64,000 nucleotides of DNA from Mesostigma viride (lineage: Eukaryota > Streptophyta > Mesostigmatophyceae > Mesostigmatales > Mesostigmataceae), in NCBI GenBank assembly GCA_009746045.1, contig RPFO01002102.1, forward strand, positions 1 to 64,000, given 5' to 3'. Each line of letters opens with the position of its first letter. Position 1 is the first letter of the stretch. Under the pieces are notes generated by a model that was not told where the DNA came from, did no database searches, and saw only the letters and a program-made list of their open reading frames with translations. The translations under genes were made by a program, and so were the position numbers. This document shows, in pieces, positions 15,756 to 29,690 of the stretch.

Positions 15756-18700
15756 GCTGCACACACACGTACATACACCGCGCACGCAAGGGGCGGCTGC
15801 ACTTACATGTACACACACCACGCACGCAAGGGGCGGCTGCACACACACGTACATACACCGCGCACGCAAGGACCGGCTCCACTCACATGTACATCCACCG
15901 CGCAACCACGGGGCGGCTGCACACACACGTACATACACCGCGCACGCAAGGGGCTGCTGCACACACACTTACACACAAAATGCACGCTTGGGGCGACGGC
16001 ACTCACATGTACATACACCGCGCACGAAAGGGGTGGCTGCACACACACGTACATCCACCGCGCACGCAAGGGGCGGCTGCACACACACATACATACACCA
16101 TGCACGCAAGGGGCGAGTGCAAAAACATGTACATACACCGCGCACGCAAGGGGCAACTGCCCACACATGGACATACACCATGCACGCAAGGGGCGGCTGC
16201 ACACACATGTACATCCACCGCGCACGCAAGGGGCGAGTGCACACACACGTACACACACCGCGCACGCTTGGGGCGGCTGCACACACACGTACCTACACCG
16301 CGCACGCAAGGGGCGGCTGCACACACACGTACATACACCGCGCACGCAAGGGGCAACTGCACACACATGTACACACACCGCGCACGCTTGGGGCAGCTGC
16401 ACTCACATGTACACACACCGCGCACGCAAGGGCCGGCTGCACACACACGTACATCCACCGCGCACGCAAGGGGCAACTGCACACACACGTACATACACCG
16501 CGCACGCAAGGGGCGGCTGCACACACACGTACACACACCGCGCACGCAAGGGGCAACTGCACACACATGTACACACACCGCGCACGCTTGGGGCGGCTGC
16601 ACACACACGTACCTACACCGCGCACGCTTGGGGCGGCTGCACACACACGTACATACACCGCGCACGCAAGGGGCAACTGCACACACATGTACATACACCG
16701 CGCAACCACGGGGCGGCTGCACACACACGTACATACACCGCGCACGCAAGGGGCGGCTGCACACATACGTACCTACACCGCGCACCCAAGGGGCGACTGC
16801 ACACACATGTACATCCACCGCGCACGCAAGGGCCGGCTGCACACACACGTACACACACCATGCACGCAAGGGCCGGCTGCACACACACGTACATACACCG
16901 CGCACGCTTGGGGCGGCTGCACACACACGTACATCCACCGCGCACGCAAGGGGCGGCTGCACACATACGTATACCTACACCGCGCACGCAAGGGGCGACT
17001 GCACACACATGTACATCCACCGCGCACGCAAGGGCCGGCTGCACACACACGTACACACACCATGCACGCAAGGGCCGGCTGCACACACACGTACATACAC
17101 CGCGCACGCAAGGGGCGGCTGCACACACACGTACACACACCGCGCACGCAAGGGGCAGCTGCACACACACGTACATACACCATGCACGCAAGGGGCTGCA
17201 CACACACTTACACACACCTTGCACGCAAGGGCCGGCATGCACACACACTGGCATACACCGCGCACGCAAGGGGCGGCTGCACACACGTACATACACCGCG
17301 CACGCAAGGGGCGAGTGCACACACACGTACACACACCGCGCACGCAAGGGGCGGCTGCACACACACGTACACACACCATGCACACAATTGCCGGCATGCA
17401 CACACACGTACATCCACTGCGCACGGAAGGGGCAACTGCACACACATGTACACACGCTTGGGGCGGCTGCACTCACATGTACACACACCGCGCACGCAAG
17501 GGCCGGCTGCACACACACGTACATACACCGCGCACGCAAGGGGCAACTGCACACACACGTACACACACCATGCACGCAAGGGCCGGCTGCACTCACATGT
17601 ACACACACCATGCACGCAAGGGCCGGCTGCACACACACTTACACACACAATGCACGCTTGGGGCAACGGCACTCACATGTACATACACCATGCACGCAAG
17701 GGGCGGCTGCACACACACGTACACACACCATGCACGCAAGGAGCGACTTCACGCACAGGTACACTCACCATGCACGCAAGGGGCGGCTGCACACACACGT
17801 ACACACACCGCGCACGCAATTAAGGGACGGCTGCACACACACGTACATACACCGCGCACGCAAGGGGCAACGGCACTCACATGTACATACACCATGCACG
17901 CAAGGGGCGGCTGCACACACACGTACATACACCGCGCACGCAAGGGGCGGCTGCACACATACGTACCTACACCGCGCACCCAAGGGGCGACTGCACACAT
18001 ACGTACCTACACCGCGCACGCAAGGGCCGGCTGCACACACACGTACACACACCATGCACGCAAGGGCCGGCTGCACACACACGTACATACACCGCGCACG
18101 CTTGGGGCGGCTGCACACACACGTACCTACACCGCGCACGCAAGGGGCGGCTGCACACACACGTACATCCACCGCGCACGCAAGGGGCAACTCCACTCAC
18201 ATGTACATCCACCGCGCAACCACGGGGCGGCTGCACACACACGTACATACACCGCGCACGCAAGGGGCTGCTGCACACACACTGACACACAAAATGCACG
18301 CTTGGGGCGACGGCACTCACATGTACATACACCGCGCACGCAAGGGGCGGCTGCACATACACGTACACACACCGCGCACGCAAGGGGCGGCTGCACACAC
18401 ACGTACATCCACCGCGCACGCAAGGGGCAACTGCACACACACGTACATACACCGCGCACGCAAGGGGCGAGTGCGCACACACGTACATACACCGCGCACG
18501 CAAGGGGCGGCTGCACACACACGTACACACACCATGCACGCAAGGGCCGGCTGCACTCACATGTACATACACCATGCACGCAAGGGGCGGCTGCACACAC
18601 ACGTACACACACCATGCACGCAATTGCCGGCATGCACACACACGTACATCCACCGCGCACGCAAGGGGCAACTGCACTTTACACATGTACACACACCGCG

Positions 18701-20519
18701 CACGCTTGGGGCAGCTGCACTCACATGTACACACACCGCGCACGCTTGGGGCGGCTGCACACACACGTACCTACACCGCGCACGCAAGGGGCGGCTGCAC
18801 ACACACGTACATACACCGCGCACGCAAGGGGCAACTGCACACACATGTACATACACCGCGCAACCACGGGGCGGCTGCACACACACGTACATACACCGCG
18901 CACGCAAGGGGCGGCTGCACACATACGTATACCTACACCGCGCACGCAAGGGGCGACTGCACACACATGTACATCCACCGCGCACGCAAGGGCCGGCTGC
19001 ACACACACGTACACACACCATGCACGCAAGGGCCGGCTGCACACACACGTACATACACCGCGCACGCAAGGGGCGGCTGCACACACACGTACACACACCG
19101 CGCACGCAAGGGGCAGCTGCACACACACGTACATACACCATGCACGCAAGGGGCTGCACACACACTTACACACACCTTGCACGCAAGGGCCGGCATGCAC
19201 ACACACTGGCATACACCGCGCACGCAAGGGGCGGCTGCACACACGTACATACACCGCGCACGCAAGGGGCGAGTGCACACACACGTACACACACCGCGCA
19301 CGCAAGGGGCGGCTGCACACACACGTACACACACCATGCACGCAATTGCCGGCATGCACACACACGTACATCCACTGCGCACGCAAGGGGCAACTGCACA
19401 CACATGTACACACGCTTGGGGCGGCTGCACTCACATGTACACACACCGCGCACGCAAGGGCCGGCTGCACACACACGTACATACACCGCGCACGCAAGGG
19501 GCAACTGCACACACACGTACACACACCATGCACGCAAGGGCCGGCTGCACTCACATGTACACACACCATGCACGCAAGGGCCGGCTGCACAGACACTTAC
19601 ACACACAATGCACGCTTGGGGCAACGGCACTCACATGTACATACACCATGCACGCAAGGGGCGGCTGCACACACACGTACACACACCATGCACGCAAGGA
19701 GCGACTTCACGCACAGGTACACTCACCATGCACGCAAGGGGCGGCTGCACACACACGTACACACACCGCGCACGCAATTAAGGGACGGCTGCACACACAC
19801 GTACATACACCGCGCACGCAAGGGGCAACGGCACTCACATGTACATACACCATGCACGCAAGGGGCGGCTGCACACACACGTACACACACCATGCACGCA
19901 AGGAGCGACTTCACGCACAGGTACACACACCATGCACGCAAGGTTCGGCTGCACACACATGTACATCCACCGCGCACGCAAGGGGCGAGTGCAAGCACAT
20001 GTACATACACCATGCACGCAAGGGGCGGCTGCACACACATGTACATCCACCGCGCACGCAAGGGGCGAGTGCACACACACGTACACACACCGCGCACGCA
20101 AGGGGCGGCTGCACACACACGTACACACACCATGCACGCAATTGCCGGCATGCACACACACGTACATCCACCGCGCACGCAAGGGGCAACTGCACACACA
20201 TGTACACACACCGCGCACGCTTGGGGCAGCTGCACTCACATGTACACACACCGCGCACGCAAGGGCCGGCTGCACACACACGTACACACACCATGCACGC
20301 AATTGCCGGCATGCACACACACGTACACACACCGCGCACGCAAGGGGCGGCTGCACACACACGTACACACACCATGCACGCAATTGCCGGCATGCACACA
20401 CACGTACGTCCACCGCGCACGCAAGGGGCAACTGCACACACATGTACACACACCCGCACGCAAGGGGCGACTGCACACACACGTACCTACACCGCGCACG
20501 CAAGGGGCGGCTGCACACA

Positions 20520-23500
20520 CACGTACATACACCGCGCACGCAAGGGGCAACTGCACACACATGTACACACACCGCGCACGCAAGGGGCAACTGCACACAC
20601 ACGTACACACACCGCGCACGCTTGGGGCGGCTGCACACACACGTACCTACACCGCGCACGCAAGGGGCGGCTGCACACACACGTACATCCACCGCGCACG
20701 CAAGGGGCAACTGCACACACATGTACACACACCGCGCACGCTTGGGGCAGCTGCACTCACATGTACACACACCGCGCACGCAAGGGGCGGCTGCACACAC
20801 ACGTACATCCACCGCGCACGCAAGGGGCAACTGCACACACACGTACATCCACCGCGCACGCAAGGGGCGGCTGCACACACACGTACACACACCGCGCACG
20901 CAAGGGGCAACTGCACACACATGTACACACACCGCGCACGCTTGGGGCGGCTGCACACACACGTACCTACACCGCGCACGCAAGGGGCGGCTGCACACAC
21001 ACGTACATACACCGCGCACGCAAGGGGCAACTGCACACACATGTACATACACCGCGCACGCAAGGGGCAACTGCACACACATGTACACACACCGCGCACG
21101 CAAGGGGCAACTGCACACACACGTACACACACCGCGCACGCTTGGGGCGGCTGCACACACACGTACCTACACCGCGCACGCAAGGGGCGGCTGCACACAC
21201 ACGTACATCCACCGCGCACGCAAGGGGCAACTGCACACACATGTACACACACCGCGCACGCTTGGGGCAGCTGCACTCACATGTACACACACCGCGCACG
21301 CAAGGGCCGGCTGCACACACACGTACATCCACCGCGCACGCAAGGGGCAACTGCACACACACGTACATCCACCGCGCACGCAAGGGGCGGCTGCACACAC
21401 ACGTACACACACCGCGCACGCAAGGGGCAACTGCACACACATGTACACACACCGCGCACGCTTGGGGCGGCTGCACACACACGTACCTACACCGCGCACG
21501 CAAGGGCCGGCTGCACACACACGTACATACACCGCGCACGCAAGGGGCAACTGCACACACATGTACATACACCGCGCAACCACGGGGCGGCTGCACACAC
21601 ACGTACATACACCGCGCACGCTTGGGGCAGCTGCACTCACATGTACACACACCCCGCACGCAAGGGGCGACTGCACACACATGTACATCCACCGCGCACG
21701 CAAGGGCCGGCTGCACACACACGTACACACACCATGCACGCAAGGGCCGGCTGCACACACACGTACATCCACCGCGCACGCAAGGGCCGGCTGCACACAC
21801 ACGTACATACACCGCGCACGCAAGGGGCAACTGCACACACATGTACACACACCGCGCACGCAAGGGGCAACTGCACACACACGTACACACACCGCGCACG
21901 CTTGGGGCGGCTGCACACACACGTACCTACACCGCGCACGCAAGGGGCGGCTGCACACACACGTACATCTACCGCGCACGCAAGGGGCAACTGCACACAC
22001 ATGTACACACACCGCGCACGCTTGGGGCAGCTGCACTCACATGTACACACACCGCGCACGCAAGGGGCGGCTGCACACACACGTACATCCACCGCGCACG
22101 CAAGGGGCAACTGCACACACACGTACATCCACCGCGCACGCAAGGGGCGGCTGCACACACACGTACACACACCGCGCACGCAAGGGGCAACTGCACACAC
22201 ATGTACACACACCGCGCACGCTTGGGGCGGCTGCACACACACGTACCTACAACACGCACGCAAGGGGCGGCTGCACACACACGTACATACACCGCGCACG
22301 CAAGGGGCAACTGCACACACATGTACATACACCGCGCACGCAAGGGGCAACTGCACACACATGTACACACACCGCGCACGCAAGGGGCAACTGCACACAC
22401 ACGTACACACACCGCGCACGCTTGGGGCGGCTGCACACACACGTACCTACACCGCGCACGCAAGGGGCGGCTGCACACACACGTACATCCACCGCGCACG
22501 CAAGGGGCAACTGCACACACATGTACACACACCGCGCACGCTTGGGGCAGCTGCACTCACATGTACACACACCGCGCACGCAAGGGGCGGCTGCACACAC
22601 ACGTACATCCACCGCGCACGCAAGGGGCAACTGCACACACACGTACATCCACCGCGCACGCAAGGGGCGGCTGCACACACACGTACACACACCGCGCACA
22701 CAAGGGGCAACTGCACACACATGTACACACACCGCGCACGCTTGGGGCGGCTGCACACACACGTACCTACACCGCGCACGCAAGGGGCGGCTGCACACAC
22801 ACGTACATACACCGCGCACGCAAGGGGCAACTGCACACACATGTACATACACCGCGCACGCAAGGGGCAACTGCACACACATGTACACACACCGCGCACG
22901 CAAGGGGCAACTGCACACACACGTACACACACCGCGCACGCTTGGGGCGGCTGCACACACACGTACCTACACCGCGCACGCAAGGGGCGGCTGCACACAC
23001 ACGTACATCCACCGCGCACGCAAGGGGCAACTGCACACACATGTACACACACCGCGCACGCTTGGGGCAGCTGCACTCACATGTACACACACCGCGCACG
23101 CAAGGGCCGGCTGCACACACACGTACATCCACCGCGCACGCAAGGGGCAACTGCACACACACGTACATCCACCGCGCACGCAAGGGGCGGCTGCACACAC
23201 ACGTACACACACCGCGCACGCAAGGGGCAACTGCACACACATGTACACACACCGCGCACGCTTGGGGCGGCTGCACACACACGTACCTACACCGCGCACG
23301 CAAGGGCCGGCTGCACACACACGTACATACACCGCGCACGCAAGGGGCAACTGCACACACATGTACATACACCGCGCAACCACGAGGCGGCTGCACACAC
23401 ACGTACATACACCGCGCACGCTTGGGGCAGCTGCACTCACATGTACACACACCCCGCACGCAAGGGGCGACTGCACACACATGTACATCCACCGCGCACG

Positions 23501-24240
23501 CAAGGGGCGGCTGCACACACACGTACACACACCATGCACGCAAGGGCCGGCTGCACACACACGTACATCCACCGCGCACGCAAGGGCCGGCTGCACACAC
23601 ACGTACATACACCGCGCACGCAAGGGGCAACTGCACACACATGTACACACACCGCGCACGCAAGGGGCAACTGCACACACACGTACACACACCGCGCACG
23701 CTTGGGGCGGCTGCACACACACGTACCTACACCGCGCACGCAAGGGGCGGCTGCACACACACGTACATCTACCGCGCACGCAAGGGGCAACTGCACACAC
23801 ATGTACACACACCGCGCACGCTTGGGGCAGCTGCACTCACATGTACACACACCGCGCACGCAAGGGGCGGCTGCACACACACGTACATCCACCGCGCACG
23901 CAAGGGGCAACTGCACACACACGTACATCCACCGCGCACGCAAGGGGCGGCTGCACACACACGTACACACACCGCGCACGCAAGGGGCAACTGCACACAC
24001 ATGTACACACACCGCGCACGCTTGGGGCGGCTGCACACACACGTACCTACAACACGCACGCAAGGGGCGGCTGCACACACACGTACATACACCGCGCACG
24101 CAAGGGGCAACTGCACACACATGTACATACACCGCGCACGCAAGGGGCAACTGCACACACATGTACACACACCGCGCACGCAAGGGGCAACTGCACACAC
24201 ACGTACACACACCGCGCACGCTTGGGGCGGCTGCACACAC
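20520..24240. repeat. 1800-bp higher-order repeat (two tandem copies)
   Basis: Exactly 45 monomers (1800 bp) repeat in tandem. Private variants recur at this distance: ACATCTACCGCG at about 21966 and 23766, ACCTACAACACGC at about 22244 and 24044, and the CGACTGCACACACATG monomer at about 21668 and 23468. Copies 1 and 3 of the macro-unit each carry one 1800-bp unit fewer, so this block varies in number between neighbouring macro-copies. Confidence 0.85.
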
Positions 24241-27200
24241 ACGTACATCCACCGCGCACGCAAGGGGCGGCTGCACACACACGTACATCCACCGCGCACG
24301 CAAGGGGCAACTGCACACACATGTACACACACCGCGCACGCTTGGGGCAGCTGCACTCACATGTACACACACCGCGCACGCAAGGGCCGGCTGCACACAC
24401 ACGAAAAACCACCGCGCACGCAAGGGGCAACTGCACACACACGTACATCCACCGCGCACGCAAGGGGCGGCTGCACACACACGTACACACACCGCGCACG
24501 CAAGGGGCAACTGCACACACATGTACACACACCGCGCACGCTTGGGGCGGCTGCACACACACGTACCTACACCGCGCACGCAAGGGGCGGCTGCACACAC
24601 ACGTACATACACCGCGCACGCAAGGGGCAACTGCACACACATGTACATACACCGCGCAACCACGGGGCGGCTGCACACACACGTACATACACCGCGCACG
24701 CAAGGGGCAACTGCACACACATGTACACACACCGCGCACGCTTGGGGCGGCTGCACACACACGTACCTACACCGCGCACGCAAGGGGCGGCTGCACACAC
24801 ACGTACATACACCGCGCACGCAAGGGGCAACTGCACACACATGTACATACACCGCGCAACCACGGGGCGGCTGCACACACACGTACACACACCGCGCACG
24901 CAAGGGGCAGCTGCACACACACGTACATACACCATGCACGCAAGGGGCTGCACACACACTTACACACACCTTGCACGCAAGGGCCGGCATGCACACACAC
25001 TGGCATACACCGCGCACGCAAGGGGCGGCTGCACACACGTACATACACCGCGCACGCAAGGGGCGAGTGCACACACACGTACACACACCGCGCACGCAAT
25101 TAAGGGACGGCTGCACACACACGTACATACACCGCGCACGCAAGGGGCAACGGCACTCACATGTACATACACCATGCACGCAAGGGGCGGCTGCACACAC
25201 ACGTACACACACCATGCACGCAAGGAGCGACTTCACGCACAGGTACACACACCATGCACGCAAGGTTCGGCTGCACACACATGTACATCCACCGCGCACG
25301 CAAGGGGCGGCTGCACACACATGTACATACACCATGCACGCAAGGGGCGGCTGCACACACCTGTACATCCACCGCGCACGCAAGGGGCGAGTGCACACAC
25401 ACGTACACACACCGCGCACGCAAGGGGCGGCTGCACACACACGTACACACACCATGCACGCAATTGCCAACATGCACACACACGTACACACACCGCGCAA
25501 CCACGGGGCGGCTGCACACACACGTACCTACACCGCGCACGCAAGGGGCGGCTGCACACACACGTACATACACCGCGCACGCAAGGGGCGGCTGCACACA
25601 CACGTACATACACCGCGCACGCAAGGGGCAACTGCACACACATGTACATACACCGCGCAACCACGGGGCGGCTGCACACACACGTACATACACCGCGCAC
25701 GCTTGGGGCAGCTGCACTCACATGTACACACACCGCGCACGCTTGGGGCGGCTGCACACACACGTACCTACACCGCGCACGCAAGGGCGGCTGCACACAC
25801 ACGTACATACACCGCGCACGCAAGGGCCGGCTGCACACACACGTACACACACCATGCACGCAAGGGCCGGCTGCACACACACGTACATCCACCGCGCACG
25901 CAAGGGCCGGCTGCACACACACGTACATACACCGCGCACGCAAGGGGCAACTGCACACACATGTACACACACCGCGCACGCAAGGGGCAACTGCACACAC
26001 ACGTACACACACCGCGCACGCTTGGGGCGGCTGCACACACACGTACCTACACCGCGCACGCAAGGGGCGGCTGCACACACACGTACATCCACCGCGCACG
26101 CAAGGGGCAACTGCACACACATGTACACACACCGCGCACGCTTGGGGCAGCTGCACTCACATGTACACACACCGCGCACGCAAGGGGCGGCTGCACACAC
26201 ACGTACATCCACCGCGCACGCAAGGGGCAACTGCACACACACGTACATCCACCGCGCACGCAAGGGGCGGCTGCACACACACGTACACACACCGCGCACA
26301 CAAGGGGCAACTGCACACACATGTACACACACCGCGCACGCTTGGGGCGGCTGCACACACACGTACCTACACCGCGCACGCAAGGGGCGGCTGCACACAC
26401 ACGTACATACACCGCGCACGCAAGGGGCAACTGCACACACATGTACATACACCGCGCACGCAAGGGGCAACTGCACACACATGTACACACACCGCGCACG
26501 CAAGGGGCAACTGCACACACACGTACACACACCGCGCACGCTTGGGGCGGCTGCACACACACGTACATCCACCGCGCACGCAAGGGGCGGCTGCACACAC
26601 ACGTACATCCACCGCGCACGCAAGGGGCAACTGCACACACATGTACACACACCGCGCACGCTTGGGGCAGCTGCACTCACATGTACACACACCGCGCACG
26701 CAAGGGCCGGCTGCACACACACGAAAAACCACCGCGCACGCAAGGGGCAACTGCACACACACGTACATCCACCGCGCACGCAACGGGCGGCTGCACACAC
26801 ACGTACACACACCGCGCACGCAAGGGGCAACTGCACACACATGTACACACACCGCGCACGCTTGGGGCGGCTGCACACACACGTACCTACACCGCGCACG
26901 CAAGGGGCGGCTGCACACACACGTACATACACCGCGCACGCAAGGGGCAACTGCACACACATGTACATACACCGCGCAACCACGGGGCGGCTGCACACAC
27001 ACGTACATACACCGCGCACGCAAGGGGCAACTGCACACACATGTACACACACCGCGCACGCTTGGGGCGGCTGCACACACACGTACCTACACCGCGCACG
27101 CAAGGGGCGGCTGCACACACACGTACATACACCGCGCACGCAAGGGGCAACTGCACACACATGTACATACACCGCGCAACCACGGGGCGGCTGCACACAC

Positions 27201-28163
27201 ACGTACACACACCGCGCACGCAAGGGGCAGCTGCACACACACGTACATACACCATGCACGCAAGGGGCTGCACACACACTTACACACACCTTGCACGCAA
27301 GGGCCGGCATGCACACACACGTACCTACACCGCGCACGCAAGGGGCGACTGCACACCCATGTACATCCACCGCGCACGCAAGGGCCGGCTGCACACACAC
27401 GTACACACACCATGCACGCAAGGGCCGGCTGCACACACACGTACATCCACCGCGCACGCAAGGGGCGGCTGCACACACACGTACACACACCGCGCACGCA
27501 AGGGGCAACTGCACACACATGTACACACACCGCGCACGCTTGGGGCGGCTGCACACACACGTACCTACACCGCGCACGCAAGGGCCGGCTGCACACACAC
27601 GTACATACACCGCGCACGCAAGGGGCAACTGCACACACATGTACATACACCGCGCAACCACGGGGCGGCTGCACACACACGTACATACACCGCGCACGCT
27701 TGGGGCAGCTGCACTCACATGTACACACACCGCGCACGCAAGGGGCGACTGCACACACATGTACATCCACCGCGCACGCAAGGGCCGGCTGCACACACAC
27801 GTACACACACCATGCACGCAAGGGCCGGCTGCACACACACGTACATCCACCGCGCACGCAAGGGCCGGCTGCACACACACGTACATCCACCGCGCACGCA
27901 AGGGGCAACTGCACACACACGTACATACACCGCGCACGCAAGGGGCGAGTGCGCACACACGTACATACACCGCGCACGCAAGGGGCGGCTGCACACACAC
28001 GTACACACACCATGCACGCAAGGGCCGGCTGCACTCACATGTACATACACCATGCACGCAAGGGGCGGCTGCACACACACGTACACACACCATGCACGCA
28101 AGGGCCGGCTGCACTCACATGTACATCCACCGCGCACGCAAGGGCCGGCTGCACACACACGTA

Positions 28164-28200
28164 CAGTACCAACCCGCGGTAACGCAACTAGTTACGCAAC
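28164..28200 (+). repeat. Left 37-bp terminal inverted repeat
   Basis: Exact inverse complement of 33385-33421. It contains two tandem 12-mers (TAACGCAACTAG and TTACGCAACTAA, the second running 2 bp past the repeat) centred on a palindromic ACTAGT. This is a plausible transposase-binding arrangement. A further inverted copy of the core TTACGCAAC lies subterminally at 28267-28275. Confidence 0.93.
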
Positions 28201-29046
28201 TAATCAAAAAAAATTAAATGACGTATTTATATGAAGGAAGTGTAGGGCTACCCAACGCCACCTTCCGTTGCGTAAAAGCTTATGTCTACAGAAAGATACG
28301 GGGTCAGGAAGAATCGCCATAGCCAGTTCCGCAAAAGGCACTCACCGATTTTGCGGTTCCGCAACGAGGGAGAAACGCAACAAACATGGGGTACCCTCGA
28401 TGTAGGGGCCAATAATGAACTGACGCGTTGCGGTTAAAAAGGATGCGGCGGAAGTCAGAAGTCTGAAATTGATCGATCCTCAGTTATTACGTCTGGCTTC
28501 CTCGTATTTACGAAAGGTGCGTAAGGGCTGCCACCGGTACGTACAGTACGTAGTACCAGGTCCGCCATGGCATATCGACGTGTTAAAATTTGGCATACAC
28601 GCCAAAATTAATTTTGCCCGACAGGCTCATGAAATATAATGTGTTCGCTTGGACTGTTTATATGTACTGAAAGCATAGCATCATTGACGATGGCTTGTGC
28701 GAAATCCTCACATTAATATGTAAAGTACTAATCGTGGATCGGACGTGCATAACGTCGCTCCACACGTAAGCCAGCCATAATTTCAATGCACAAGGATACA
28801 CATTTCCATCACCATTCATCTTCATCATCCTGAACGACTCGAAAACGCGGAAAAGATAACGGCAGGCTCGAGCTACCATGGTCCGGATTCTCCCGATTTC
28901 TGGCCTGCGCTGGTTGTCTCTTTGATAACGTGCATGTACCAAAAAATTTGTGGGCGCGGTGTACGTATTTTTCACACTTGATCATCGTGAACCGGCGTGT
29001 ACCCTCGTCCGGCGCACGCATTACATACTACATACACGTGTACGTA
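28201..29046. other. Transposon interior, no gene seen
   Basis: Unique mixed-composition sequence. It holds the subterminal GTTGCGTAA site (28267-28275) and several GCAAC-type words near 28340-28400. The longest minus-strand frames (about 70-105 codons, near 28660-29020) resemble no family I know and lack domain-like patterns. Nothing is annotated as coding. Confidence 0.5.
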
Positions 29047-29129
29047 CGACAGGACAACAGCTATCTATCAATGATGATAGATAGCTGTTTGTCCTGTCGG
29101 TCATTGATAGATAGCTGTTGTCCTGTCGG
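29047..29129. repeat. Strong hairpin with a duplicated arm
   Basis: Left arm CGACAGGACAACAGCTATC... (29047-29070) pairs with 29075-29099 across a short ATGA loop, with one extra T in the right arm. A second copy of the right arm follows at 29101-29129. The arrangement could extrude as a cruciform or transcribe into a stem-loop RNA. The function is unknown. Confidence 0.8.
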
Positions 29130-29379
29130 AGATAGTACAACAATTACAATACATCATCACTTGATCTTAGCTTGCAATTTATAAACATTAAATCATCATT
29201 TTTAAAAGGAACAAATATAATTGATCATCCACAAGTCCGCCTGTAAGTGGGTGCACACGGGTGTACACTACGGGTGTACACAGGTGTACACGCCGGGTGT
29301 ATTATGTAGTAGAAACAGCCCGGTACATGCTCTACTACCAGTCTGCCACACGCTAAGTGTCGTTGGTATGTAGCTAGTG

Positions 29380-29500
29380 GCGTGACCCACAACGTCGTTG
29401 TGGGTCACGCTCCACTTCGGTCTACTGCCACACGCCGTGTCGGCGCTTGGTATCTACATCTATGTGGTGGCGTGACCCACAACGTCGTTGTGGGTCACGC
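29380..29500. repeat. Two 31-bp perfect palindromes, 90 bp apart
   Basis: The palindrome, 15-bp arms GCGTGACCCACAACG around one central T, occurs at 29380-29410 and 29470-29500. It sits inside a ~90-bp tandem duplication that also contains CTCCACTTCGGTCTA and CCACACGC. A decayed third copy begins near 29588 (GGCGTGATCCACAACG). Confidence 0.85.
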
Positions 29501-29690
29501 TCCACTTCGGTCTATGTACTGCCATGCCACACGCTAAGTGTCGGCGCTTGGTATGTAAGCTTATCTTACTGTATTTAGTCATTTTAGTGGCGTGATCCAC
29601 AACGAAGCCGATACATGTGTACCCTCATCTGACACTTATGTACTAATACCGTCTCTGACACATATGTAAGTACTAAATGCCGTCTCCCAA

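Larger units (their letters stand above)
1..28163. repeat. 40-bp satellite array, segment 1
   Basis: Uninterrupted head-to-tail tandem array. The monomer is 40 bp; read from TACACCGCGC it continues through ACGCAAGGGG, CGGCTGCACA and CACACGTACA. Recurrent variants alter a few positions: CGCGC or CATGC; GCAAGGGG, GCTTGGGG or AACCACGGGG; GGCGGC, GGCAAC, GGCAGC or GGCCGGC; CACGTAC or CATGTAC; and GTACAT, GTACAC or GTACCT. Rare monomers act as landmarks: GCAATTGCCGGCATGC, GCAATTAAGGGACGG, CACGAAAAACCACC and an ACTTTACACATG insertion. The plus strand is CA-rich. About 31 of 40 bases lie in alternating purine-pyrimidine tracts. The first ~2 kb, and less so up to ~4.2 kb, is peppered with one-base gaps relative to later copies. 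The ORFs spanning it are by-products of a stop-free unit. A subtelomeric or (peri)centromeric location is possible but not shown. Confidence 0.97.
10535..28163. repeat. Macro-satellite copy 2 (complete, no TE)
   Basis: Complete ~17.63-kb macro-unit made only of 40-bp monomers. Copy 3 matches it at a constant offset of 23,163 bp from about 12290 to 16818, at 31,339 bp after RT1, at 29,539-29,540 bp after a net loss of one 1800-bp unit, and at 36,206 bp after RT2. It holds the empty target sites of both LTR elements: TCCAC at 16814-16818 (RT1) and ACATC at 26765-26769 (RT2). Few base differences separate it from copy 3, which implies recent duplication, concerted evolution, or two haplotypes joined in assembly. 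Confidence 0.82.

Noticed and set aside
1-28163. CRISPR array
   Set aside because: Units are contiguous 40-bp near-identical monomers with no unique spacers, and the context is eukaryotic with copia elements and no cas genes.
2090-28234. Giant ORFs over the satellite (up to 8714 codons) with 40-residue periodic His/Thr/Ala/Arg-rich protein
   Set aside because: The 40-bp monomer has no stop in the plus frames and few in the minus frames, so long frames overlap on both strands. They shift frame at one-base monomer variants, run into transposon DNA, and have no composition typical of a folded or secreted repeat protein. A transcript would be needed to reconsider.
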